From Actinomycetota bacterium (GTDB lineage: Bacteria; Actinomycetota; Acidimicrobiia; Acidimicrobiales; SZUA-35): DNA of 13,998 nt. The stretch is taken from positions 1-13,998 of the forward strand of contig JAQCHM010000041.1 in NCBI GenBank assembly GCA_027730885.1, in the 5' to 3' direction. The notes under the pieces are model-generated. The model saw only the letters and a program-made list of their open reading frames with translations. It ran no database searches and was not told the DNA's origin. Both the position numbers and the translations under genes were made by a program. Positions within the stretch are counted from its first letter, which is position 1, and each line of letters starts with the position of its first letter. Shown here in pieces: positions 6,459 through 13,328 of this stretch.

Positions 6459-7843
6459 GATGTCTCCAGGGTTGAGCGGGCGCCGAGCGCACGCCGAAGG
6501 GAAATTCCGTCGGTCGCCACGATCTCGACGGGTTTGGGAAGGTCTTGGGGAGCGAGCCCGTCCAGGAACACCCCACGGGTGAGACAGACGTCGGGCAACA
6601 GGTAGCGGTGACCCGGGGGTTCCGAGGCGAGCGCCTTGGCGACGTCGGCTCCGACCATGAGCCCGGTGACGCCGATGTTCCCGCCGAAGAAGTCGTTGGC
6701 CACCTCGATGATGCGAACATCGTCGCGCGTCGCCGATTCGACCAGGGGTCGGAGCACCGCAGCGCCGTACGGTCCGGTGAGGATTCCAACCGGCGCGTCT
6801 GGCCGCGGCCGCAGGGTGACACGCGCCGATGCGTCGCCGGCCAACCGGGGTGAGCGATAGCCCTCGGCCGGGGCAGCATCGATCGACGAGAAGAAGCCTG
6901 CCCTCGGGCCGATCGGGAGGTCGGCCGCTCCCGAGAACTCGAGCTCGAAACTGCGGACCATCCCGATGCCGTCCTCGTGCAGGACGAAGTTTCCGTAGGT
7001 GTCGGCAGGAGGAAACGGTCGAGCAGCGAGGAGGTAGTACTCGTCGGCGGCGAACACCAATCTGCGACCCAACAACTCGAGGTAGGTCTGCTGCCACGCC
7101 TCGACGATGTCGACCACGCGTTCGGCCTCGGCGGTGGTGTGAGGCCTCATCGATGCTTCGGACGAGTGGGCACTGACACCGAGGGGGACGACGGCCAGCG
7201 ACTCGAGCTCGGGGTACGAGTCGAGCACTCCGGTCAGCGTGAGATCGAGCGCGTCGCCGTCGTTCAGACCGGGGCAGACGACCACCTGACCGTGGATCTC
7301 GATGCCGTGGTCGAGCAGGGCCCGCAGCCAGCGCAGGCTTGTGGCGCCGCGGCGATTGCGCAACAACTCCGACCGCAGCTCCGGGTCGGTGCTGTGAATG
7401 CTGACGTACAGCGGCGACAAACCTTCGGTGACGACCCGTTCGAGATCCGCTTCGGTGAAGCGGGTCAACGTCGTGAAGTTGCCGTAGAGGAACGACAACC
7501 GGAAGTCGTCGTCCTTGACCGACAGGCTTTTGCGCATACCGGGCGGGAGTTGGTAGATGAAGCAGAACCCGCAGTGGTTGTCGCAGGTGCGGACCTGGTC
7601 GAACAACGCCGACTCGACCTCGATCCCGAGGGGCTCGCCGTCGACCTTGTCGATCTCGAAGGTCAGCCCCAGTCCGCCGCGATCGACGTCGAGCACGGGA
7701 TCGCCGGCGTCGACCAGGATCTGGTAGCGAATGATGTCCCTGGGGGCCTCGCCGTTGACCGCAGTCAGGAGGTCGCCGACGGCCACTCCGGCCCGTCGGG
7801 CGGGAGAATCGGGCAGCACTGCGATGACCCGGGGATACGACAC
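6455..7843 (-). CDS. PDZ domain and radical-SAM protein of the DUF512 family
   Basis: A 462-residue protein. A PDZ-like segment (about 1-60, with AVLPDSPARRAGVAVGDLL) comes first. Next is a CX3CX2C cluster motif (C87, C91 and C94 in CDNHCGFC) of the radical-SAM type, then the barrel with SFLYGNFTTLT, and a C-terminal DUF512 region (about 260-462, with FGGNIGVTGLMVG and LPDVCLTRGVFLDG). The family is widespread in Gram-positive bacteria and often sits next to der, but its reaction is, as far as I know, not established. The GTG at 7843 gives the natural start MSYPRVIAVLPDSP. The frame remains open further upstream, but that part overlaps ispH and is unlike the family. No Shine-Dalgarno sequence is visible; TACACT lies 8 bases before the GTG, which fits a leaderless or nearly leaderless mRNA. 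It is translationally coupled to der. Confidence 0.93.
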   Translation of the reverse strand: MSYPRVIAVLPDSPARRAGVAVGDLLTAVNGEAPRDIIRYQILVDAGDPVLDVDRGGLGLTFEIDKVDGEPLGIEVESALFDQVRTCDNHCGFCFIYQLPPGMRKSLSVKDDDFRLSFLYGNFTTLTRFTEADLERVVTEGLSPLYVSIHSTDPELRSELLRNRRGATSLRWLRALLDHGIEIHGQVVVCPGLNDGDALDLTLTGVLDSYPELESLAVVPLGVSAHSSEASMRPHTTAEAERVVDIVEAWQQTYLELLGRRLVFAADEYYLLAARPFPPADTYGNFVLHEDGIGMVRSFELEFSGAADLPIGPRAGFFSSIDAAPAEGYRSPRLAGDASARVTLRPRPDAPVGILTGPYGAAVLRPLVESATRDDVRIIEVANDFFGGNIGVTGLMVGADVAKALASEPPGHRYLLPDVCLTRGVFLDGLAPQDLPKPVEIVATDGISLRRALGARSTLETS

Positions 7844-7883
7844 GTTCGTCAAGTGTACGAGAACCGTGCGTATCCTGGTCCTC
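7844..7883. promoter_or_regulatory. Divergent promoter region between the DUF512 gene and ispH
   Basis: Only 40 bases separate the two GTG start codons. For ispH, TATCCT (7871-7876, plus strand) ends 7 bases before the GTG. For the DUF512 gene, TACACT (7857-7852, minus strand) ends 8 bases before its GTG. Both fit the TANNNT -10 rule for leaderless actinobacterial transcripts, and neither start has a Shine-Dalgarno sequence. No good -35 box is seen for either. The two promoter cores would overlap the same 30 or so bases, so polymerase may be able to use only one at a time. An imperfect inverted repeat (GTTCGT...ACGAGAAC, 7844-7865) could be an operator but is short. Confidence 0.45.
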
Positions 7884-8918
7884 GTGGCCGTCGAACAGGT
7901 GCTTTTGTGTGCTCCCCGCGGGTTCTGCGCCGGCGTCGAGATGGCCATCAAAGCCTTGTCCTGGATGGTTCGGGCCTTCGAGCCTCCGGTCTACTGCTAC
8001 CACGAGATCGTTCACAACAAGCGTGTCGTTGAGCGGTTCGTGGCCCAGGGCGTCGTGTTCGTCAACGACATCGACGACGTGCCACCCGGTCGACCCATCA
8101 TGCTCTCGGCCCACGGGTCGGCGCCCGAGGTCGTTGCCGCGGCCAAGGAGCGCGGAAGCTACGTCGTGGACGCCGTCTGTCCCCTCGTTACCAAGGTGCA
8201 TCACGAGGTCAAGACCAGGGCCGACAAGGGGTTCCGCATCATCTACGTCGGCCACGATGGCCACGAAGAAGCGATCGGCACCATGGCCGTTGCGCCGGCA
8301 TCGATCAGCCGGGTCGAGACCGTCGCCGAGGTCGAAGCCCTTCCCGACTTCGACCAGCCCACCGCCCTGCTCGCGCAGACCACCCTGTCGCACCGGGACT
8401 GGTCGAGCGTCGCCGAGGCCGCTCGAGCCCGTTTCCCGGATCTCTGGCAACCTGGCCGTTCGGACCTCTGCTTCGCCACGACCAACCGACAGTCGGCCCT
8501 CACGGCCATCGCCTCCCGCTGTGACGCGGTGGTCGTCATCGGCTCGGCGAACAGCTCCAACACCAAGGCGCTCGCCAGTCTGGCCAGCGAAGCCGGCTGC
8601 GCCCGCGTCCTGAGGGTCGACGGCCCCCAGGAACTGCCCACCGATCTCGACGGCGTCATCGGCGTGACCGCCGGGGCCTCGGCGGCCGAAGACGTTGTTG
8701 CTGCGGTCATCGCCCACCTGGCCCCGACCAACGGCGTCGACGAGATTCGCATCACCGACGAGGACGAGTACTTTCCCCCGCCCCGATCGCTCCGCGAGCT
8801 CATGACCACCATCGATGTGGTGGCCACGTTGGGCCTCGGCGGCTCCCTTGCCAATCGTCCCAAGCTGGACGATCGCCACATCGACGCCTCGGAAGTGTTG
8901 GTTCACCTCTCGCGTTGA
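7884..8918 (+). CDS. ispH: 4-hydroxy-3-methylbut-2-enyl diphosphate reductase (IspH/LytB)
   Basis: A 344-residue iron-sulfur enzyme catalysing the last step of the MEP isoprenoid pathway, reducing HMBPP to IPP and DMAPP. The three cluster cysteines are C15 (PRGFCAGV), C99 (DAVCPLVTKVH) and C196 (DLCFATTNRQ). Substrate residues are also present: H44 in HEIVHN, H77 in SAHGS, H127 and E129 in GHDGHEEAIG, T167 in QTTLS, and SANSSNT at 221-227. I chose the GTG at 7884, which gives MAVEQVLLCAPRGFCAGV, the usual length before the first Cys. A GTG at 7866 is a possible alternative. It is the only plus-strand gene in the window: it diverges from the DUF512 gene and converges with plsC. The start has no ribosome-binding site and is probably leaderless. 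Confidence 0.97.
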   Translation: MAVEQVLLCAPRGFCAGVEMAIKALSWMVRAFEPPVYCYHEIVHNKRVVERFVAQGVVFVNDIDDVPPGRPIMLSAHGSAPEVVAAAKERGSYVVDAVCPLVTKVHHEVKTRADKGFRIIYVGHDGHEEAIGTMAVAPASISRVETVAEVEALPDFDQPTALLAQTTLSHRDWSSVAEAARARFPDLWQPGRSDLCFATTNRQSALTAIASRCDAVVVIGSANSSNTKALASLASEAGCARVLRVDGPQELPTDLDGVIGVTAGASAAEDVVAAVIAHLAPTNGVDEIRITDEDEYFPPPRSLRELMTTIDVVATLGLGGSLANRPKLDDRHIDASEVLVHLSR

Positions 8919-8929
8919 CCGGCCCTGTT

Positions 8930-8961
8930 GCCGACACCGCCCTCTTCGCGGGTGCGTCGGC
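8930..8961. terminator. Imperfect hairpin between convergent ispH and plsC
   Basis: GCCGAC (8930-8935) pairs with GTCGGC (8956-8961). Inside it, ACC pairs with GGT and GC with GC around a CCTCTTC loop, with small bulges. It fills most of the 45-base gap between the two convergent stop codons, where a bidirectional terminator is expected. There is no T-run on either side, so this is a structural guess. Confidence 0.4.
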
Positions 8962-8963
8962 CG

Positions 8964-9623
8964 CTACAGGCCTGCGCGGATCTGCGCCTGGTCGAACAGT
9001 TCCTGGAGCGTCGGCTGGAGGGTGGCGGTAAGTGCTTTGACTTCGCTCCGCTTGGCCCGTCCACCTTCGACACGAGCCGGCGGCTGGAGGGGCGCGCCGA
9101 TGACCAGCACGATCTTCGAGGGGCGGATGAAGCGCGCCCCGACCGCCATGGCCCGTTCGGCTCCCCCGATGCCCACCGGCACGATGGGCACGCCGACGCG
9201 AGCGGCGAGGAACGCCGCGCCTTCCTTGAGGTCACCGACGAGGGGCCCGCTTCCCCTCGTCGACTCGGCGAAGATCACCAGCGGTTCACCCCCGGTGAGC
9301 ACTGCTTCGGAGATCCGGAGCGCCTGTCGATCGGTCATCTCGCGTTCGACCGGAAAGCCGCCGACCGAACGCAGGAACCAACCGAGTCCGGGGACGGCGA
9401 AGTACTTCTCGGCCCCCATGTAACGCAGCATGCGCGGCGACACCGCGCAGACGATCGGCGTGTCGAGAATGGACCGATGAGCCCCAGGGGCGAGCACGAA
9501 GCCCCCCGAGATCGGGACGTGCTCGGCCCCCTGTACCTCGATGCGGAACCACACTCGCATCCACGCGCTGACGATGATGCGGGCGACTCGGTAGAACCGG
9601 CGTGACGCAGCAGAGGGCCCCAC
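8964..9623 (-). CDS. PlsC-type 1-acyl-glycerol-3-phosphate acyltransferase
   Basis: A 219-residue acyltransferase of the LPLAT/AGPAT family, expected to convert lysophosphatidic acid to phosphatidic acid at the inner face of the membrane. The catalytic HX4D motif is H49-R-S-I-L-D54, preceded by Ala where Asn is usual. Motif II is GGFPVER (88-94). Motif III reads IFAESTRGSG (118-127, with E120) where most relatives have FPEGTR. VPIVPV (145-150) is motif IV. Residues 12-26 are hydrophobic with basic residues and may form a membrane anchor. The GTG at 9623 has GGGGAG five bases upstream and lies 2 bases after the cmk stop. A cmk-plsC pair is common in Gram-positive genomes. The altered motif leaves open another glycerolipid acyl acceptor. 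Confidence 0.9.
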   Translation of the reverse strand: MGPSAASRRFYRVARIIVSAWMRVWFRIEVQGAEHVPISGGFVLAPGAHRSILDTPIVCAVSPRMLRYMGAEKYFAVPGLGWFLRSVGGFPVEREMTDRQALRISEAVLTGGEPLVIFAESTRGSGPLVGDLKEGAAFLAARVGVPIVPVGIGGAERAMAVGARFIRPSKIVLVIGAPLQPPARVEGGRAKRSEVKALTATLQPTLQELFDQAQIRAGL

Positions 9624-9625
9624 CC

Positions 9626-10333
9626 CTACTCCCCGGTTTCGTCGAGTTCGCGCACCAGAAGGGCAACGACTTCGTCGATCAACAGATGGCTCGTGTCAAC
9701 TTCGATCGCACCATCGGCTCGACGAAGCGGGTCGTGTTGGCGTCCCGAGTCGAGCGCGTCCCTTCGAGCAAGATCGGCCGCAACTGCGTCGTAGGAGAGG
9801 TCGGTCACCTCCTGCGCCCGGCGCGCCGCCCGGACCTCGGGCGACGCCGAGAGGTAGATCTTGAGACGGGCGTCGGGGAAGACGACGGTACCGATGTCTC
9901 GACCTTCGAGCACGCCGCCGCCCCGACGATGGGTCCACTCCCGCTGTCGGGACACCAACTCCCTGCGGACTGCTGCGTTGGCCGCCACCGTTGGCACCAC
10001 GCGCGTCACCTCCGGACCGCGGATCTGAGTGGTTGCGTCGATCCCGTCGACGATGACCGTGCCGTCGCGGTGTAACACCAGTTCCATCGTGCGGGCGATC
10101 TCGGCAACGGTCTCGTCCTCGCTGGGATCGACCCCGCGGCCGAGCACTGCGAATGCAACCGCGCGGTACATGGCTCCGGTGTCCAAGTAGTCGACGCCCA
10201 GCGCGTCGGCGAGACGTCGGGCAACCGTCGTCTTTCCCGAACCGGCGGGTCCGTCGATGGCGACCACCAGCAGTGCAGAACCATCCACGTCGGGAACGGT
10301 ACTGGCCGCCGATGGTGCTCCAACCACGATCAA
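9626..10333 (-). CDS. cmk: Cytidylate kinase
   Basis: A 235-residue enzyme that phosphorylates CMP and dCMP to the diphosphates using ATP. The P-loop is GPAGSGKT (28-35). CMP-binding signatures follow: LDTGAMYRAVA (50-60), LEGRDIGTVVFPDA (142-155), ASPEVRAARR (163-172) and RRDALDSGRQHDPL with VDTS near the end. The TTG at 10333 overlaps the tyrA stop as TTGA, the same four-base pattern as scpB-rluB, and I favour it for that reason. GTG codons at 10327 (with GGA 6 bases upstream) or 10288 are alternatives that would shorten a non-conserved N-terminus. No aroA gene separates tyrA from cmk here. Confidence 0.95.
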   Translation of the reverse strand: MIVVGAPSAASTVPDVDGSALLVVAIDGPAGSGKTTVARRLADALGVDYLDTGAMYRAVAFAVLGRGVDPSEDETVAEIARTMELVLHRDGTVIVDGIDATTQIRGPEVTRVVPTVAANAAVRRELVSRQREWTHRRGGGVLEGRDIGTVVFPDARLKIYLSASPEVRAARRAQEVTDLSYDAVAADLARRDALDSGRQHDPLRRADGAIEVDTSHLLIDEVVALLVRELDETGE

Positions 10334-11427
10334 TCCAGTTGATGCAAGGTCGGGTGGTATCCCCGAGTCATGAGTCCGCCGACGAGGCGCTCGCCGAGCG
10401 CAGCATCGACCATCAGCTGGATGACCCCGCGGGAGCCCTCGGAGGAGTGGCTGATCTCGAGGTCGAGGATGTTGACGTCGAGTTCGGCGGCGAGGGTGGC
10501 AATGGCAGCGATCTCGCCGGGCCGGTCGGGAATCGGGACCGAGATCTCGGCGACTCGCTCGACGACGCCGTAGCCGGTCGGCAGGTTCATGCGGGCCGTC
10601 CGCGCCTTGTTGAGGAGGTCGAGCAAACCGGCCCGATCCTGCCGGATGACCAGTCCGCGAACGTCCTCGAGCCCCTCGATGAGCCGGCCCAACCCGGCGA
10701 CGATCGCTTCACGGTTGGCGATGCAGATGTCGGGCCAGATCGAGGCACGACCTGACGAGATGCGGGTCATGTCACGAAAACCGCCGGCGGCCAGGCGAAG
10801 GAGTGCCCGATGCTCGACGGAGGTGTCGGCAGCAAGGCACATCAGCGAAGCAGCGGTCAGGTGGGGCACGTGCGACACCTGCGCGACCAGGTTGTCGTGC
10901 ACGTCAGGGGCCAAGGCAATGACTTCGCACCCGAACTGACGGACGACCGATGCCACCATGGCAAAGGCCGCCTCGTCGGTGGCCGACGTCGGCGTGAGTA
11001 CCCACATCGCTCCGCCGAAGAGGTCGGGGTCCGCGCCGATGATGCCGTCCTGCTCCGAACCGGCCATCGGATGTCCTCCGACGAAACGTGGGTCCTGTAC
11101 GAGATGACAGATCTCGGCCTTGGTCGAACCGACATCGGTGACGATGCCCGCCGTCGTCTCGAGCGCCTGGGCTGCGAGCGTCGGGATCGAGCCGACCGAT
11201 GCCGCGAGGAACGTGATCTCGGCCTGAGGGTCAGGGCCGACCCGGTCGGCCGCGCCCCGGTCGACCGCCTGGCGGGCCACCGCCCCGTCGATGTCGACAA
11301 CCGAGACGTGCCAGCCCAGCTTGCGCAGTGCCATGCCAACGGAGCCGCCGATGAGCCCCGCGCCCACGATCATGGCCCTGCGGGGGGCGTCAGGCGCCGA
11401 AGATGTCGGCTGCTCGTTGTCGGTCAT
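10330..11427 (-). CDS. tyrA: Prephenate dehydrogenase with C-terminal ACT domain
   Basis: A 365-residue enzyme that oxidatively decarboxylates prephenate to 4-hydroxyphenylpyruvate for tyrosine synthesis. The N-terminal Rossmann fold has GAGLIGGS (22-29), with D46 or D48 at the end of the second strand, which suggests NAD. The catalytic region has TDVGSTK (97-103), GGHPMAGSE with H119, and the helical dimer domain with SHVPHL and GGFRDMTRI. Residues 295-365 form an ACT domain (PIPDRPGEIAAIATLAAELDVN), a usual site for feedback by tyrosine, though that is not shown here. The ATG at 11427 has GGGGAG five bases upstream and overlaps the chorismate mutase stop (ATGA). An open frame upstream of that ATG overlaps aroH and is not used. 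Confidence 0.96.
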   Translation of the reverse strand: MTDNEQPTSSAPDAPRRAMIVGAGLIGGSVGMALRKLGWHVSVVDIDGAVARQAVDRGAADRVGPDPQAEITFLAASVGSIPTLAAQALETTAGIVTDVGSTKAEICHLVQDPRFVGGHPMAGSEQDGIIGADPDLFGGAMWVLTPTSATDEAAFAMVASVVRQFGCEVIALAPDVHDNLVAQVSHVPHLTAASLMCLAADTSVEHRALLRLAAGGFRDMTRISSGRASIWPDICIANREAIVAGLGRLIEGLEDVRGLVIRQDRAGLLDLLNKARTARMNLPTGYGVVERVAEISVPIPDRPGEIAAIATLAAELDVNILDLEISHSSEGSRGVIQLMVDAALGERLVGGLMTRGYHPTLHQLD

Positions 11428-11807
11428 CGCAACTCCCCATCGCCCGGTTCGGCCAGCTCGGGTCGCAAGGCGGTTGCCCCACGCAGGAAGACGTGGCGAA
11501 GCTCCGAACGAGGTCGGTCGGTCTGCACGTGCGCGAGCAACCGCACGCACAGCCGGAGTGAACCCTCGACGTCCTGCTCCTGGGCGCAGAGCAACGGGAC
11601 GTCGGTGAGCCCGAACGCTCGGGCCCCGATGCCCGGGGCCGCGGCTCGGACGTCCGCTGTGGTGGTGAAGTAGACGCTGATGAGGTGATCGTGCGTGAGA
11701 CCGTTCCGCTCGTAGAGCAGTTCGAGGAGCTGGATGGTGCGGGCCTTGATCTCATCGGCCGCGTCGACGTCGATCGTTGTGGCACCGCGAAGGGCGAGAA
11801 CACGCAT
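11424..11807 (-). CDS. aroH: Chorismate mutase, AroH type (monofunctional)
   Basis: A 127-residue enzyme of the trimeric AroH fold that converts chorismate to prephenate. Compared from memory with Bacillus subtilis AroH, R7 (in LALRGATT), C74 and E77 (CAQEQDV), R89 (LCVRLL) and R115 (ALRPEL) line up with the active-site residues. The position of Tyr108 in the Bacillus enzyme is Phe here (F107 in RHVFLRG). The ATG at 11807 gives the usual N-terminus MRVLALRGATT; longer readings run into rluB. It starts 11 bases after the rluB stop with no clear ribosome-binding site. It overlaps tyrA by four bases, so successive pathway steps are translated together. Confidence 0.95.
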   Translation of the reverse strand: MRVLALRGATTIDVDAADEIKARTIQLLELLYERNGLTHDHLISVYFTTTADVRAAAPGIGARAFGLTDVPLLCAQEQDVEGSLRLCVRLLAHVQTDRPRSELRHVFLRGATALRPELAEPGDGELR

Positions 11808-11818
11808 GGGCGGGCAGA

Positions 11819-12598
11819 CTACCGGGGCGATTCCGTCGGTGGGACCGAAGCGACTGCCCGTTGCAGCGCAAGGAGTTCGCGCTGTTCGAGCACACGGAAC
11901 TCGCCCGGCCTGAGGCGGGTGTCGGTGATGGGGCCGATCCTGGTTCTGACCAGACGCTGCACCGGATGACCCACGGCATCGCACATTCGACGAACTTGCC
12001 GGTTCCGCCCTTCGTGGATGACCAGCCGAATCAACCCCGGCGAGATCTCCGAAGCCTGGGCCGGAGCGGTGAGCCCGTCGTCGAGTTCGACGCCTTCACG
12101 GAGTCGGCGAAGCGTGTGGCGTGTCGGATGCCCGGACACGTGGACCAGGTACTCCTTCTCGACGCCGAAGCTGGGATGCGTCAGCCGATGGGCCAACGTG
12201 CCGTCGTTGGTGAGCAGCAGCAGACCTTCGGTCTCGTAGTCGAGGCGGCCGACGGAGAACACGCGGGGATCGGAAGGGACGAGGTCGAGAGCGATCGGTC
12301 TGCCCTCGGGATCATCTGCTGTGACCACGACCCCGTTCGGCTTGTTGAGCAGATAGGTGATCGTGTCGGGCAACACCGAGATCGCCGCGCCGTCGACCTC
12401 GATGAGGTCCGTGAGCGCGTCGACCCGCGCGCCGGGGATGGCACGACGCCCATTGACCTTCACCCGACCATCGGCGATGAGATCGTCGCACACTCGACGC
12501 GACCCGATGCCGACGCGGGCGAGCACCCGCTGCAGGCGCTCGCCCTCGTTGAGCTGCGCACCGTTCGCGTCGGGGTCGTTCGAGTGATCGCAGGTCAA
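11819..12598 (-). CDS. rluB: 23S rRNA pseudouridine synthase, RsuA/RluB family
   Basis: A 259-residue enzyme. An S4 RNA-binding domain (about 19-65, from ERLQRVLARVGIGSRR) is followed by the pseudouridine synthase domain. It has GRLDYETEGLLLLTNDG (118-134) with catalytic D120, KEYLVHVSG and the late motif IHEGRNRQVRRMCDAVGHPV. RsuA modifies 16S and RluB/E/F modify 23S rRNA; the place beside scpB is typical of RluB-type genes, so 23S is likely but not proven. The TTG at 12598 overlaps the scpB stop as TTGA and is the only start-like codon just ahead of the S4 domain. The frame is open much further upstream, but there it is antisense-like noise within scpB. Confidence 0.93.
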   Translation of the reverse strand: MTCDHSNDPDANGAQLNEGERLQRVLARVGIGSRRVCDDLIADGRVKVNGRRAIPGARVDALTDLIEVDGAAISVLPDTITYLLNKPNGVVVTADDPEGRPIALDLVPSDPRVFSVGRLDYETEGLLLLTNDGTLAHRLTHPSFGVEKEYLVHVSGHPTRHTLRRLREGVELDDGLTAPAQASEISPGLIRLVIHEGRNRQVRRMCDAVGHPVQRLVRTRIGPITDTRLRPGEFRVLEQRELLALQRAVASVPPTESPR

Positions 12599-13326
12599 GG
12601 CAACGGTCCGGCCGTACCGACCGCTCCGCCGGTCGCACCGGTGAGATCGATGATCACTGGGTCCCGAACCCCGACATCGGCTCGCAGGGTCTGCTCCAGG
12701 GCTTCGACCACGGCGGCCGATGGCACGAAGTTGCCGAGCGGCGGAAGGTCGTCGAGCGATGCCAGACCGAGCCGTTCGAGGAAATCGACCGTCGTCCCGA
12801 AAAGGATCGCTTGACCGGGACCGGTGTCCTGTCCGACCTCGGTGACGTAGCCACGCTGCAGCAGGGTGCGCAGCACGCCGTCGACGTTCACTCCGCGAAT
12901 GGCCGACATCTGAGCGCGAGAGATCGGCTGCTTGTACGCGACGATCGCCAGGGTCTCGAGCGCCGCGCTGCTGAGACGCGCTGTCTGCCCATCGAGCACG
13001 TACCGCTCGATGTACGGCGCCATGTCCGCGTGGGTCTGGTACCGCCATCCGCCGGCGACCTGCGTCAGCTCGAAGCCCCGCCGCTGGGCCTGGTAGCCCT
13101 CGGAGAGCTGCACGCAAAGGGCGTGAACGGCGGCGACGGGAAGCTCGAGCAGTTGGGCAAGCACCTGCTCATCGATGGGATCGGTTGCGAGCAGGACGAT
13201 GGCCTCGATGGCCCGGGCCGCATCGAGCAACAGTTCCTCGCGTGCCGAGTCGTCGAGGTACGGGGCACGAACCGGCTGGTTGAGGTCAGCGCTGTCGAGA
13301 TCAGGATTGTCGAGGTTCTCGTACAT
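12595..13326 (-). CDS. scpB: Segregation and condensation protein B
   Basis: About 243 residues. ScpB dimers bind the ScpA kleisin and, with SMC, form the bacterial condensin that compacts and separates chromosomes. Two winged-helix domains are expected, at roughly 35-115 and 120-195. Family signatures are AIEAIVLLATDPI, GGWRYQTH, ALETLAIVAYKQPISRAQMSAIRGV and LFGTTVDFLERLGL. The C-terminal tail after about 205 is low in conservation, as usual. Two ATG codons are close together. The first (13332) overlaps the scpA stop as ATGA but has AAGG directly against it. The second (13326) has GAAGGA at proper spacing, so I take it as the start. The N-terminus is Asp/Asn-rich and acidic. Confidence 0.94.
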   Translation of the reverse strand: MYENLDNPDLDSADLNQPVRAPYLDDSAREELLLDAARAIEAIVLLATDPIDEQVLAQLLELPVAAVHALCVQLSEGYQAQRRGFELTQVAGGWRYQTHADMAPYIERYVLDGQTARLSSAALETLAIVAYKQPISRAQMSAIRGVNVDGVLRTLLQRGYVTEVGQDTGPGQAILFGTTVDFLERLGLASLDDLPPLGNFVPSAAVVEALEQTLRADVGVRDPVIIDLTGATGGAVGTAGPLP

Positions 13327-13328
13327 GT

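Noticed and set aside
5160..8906. A 1248-codon open frame on the minus strand that ends with Der, suggesting a giant fusion protein
   Set aside because: The part upstream of 6458 is antisense to ispH and out of frame with the DUF512 gene; its composition is Arg/Gly-rich noise. Der has its own ATG, ribosome-binding site and normal length.
11777..12814. A 345-codon open frame on the plus strand
   Set aside because: Antisense to rluB and scpB, both well supported by motifs; a GC-driven shadow.
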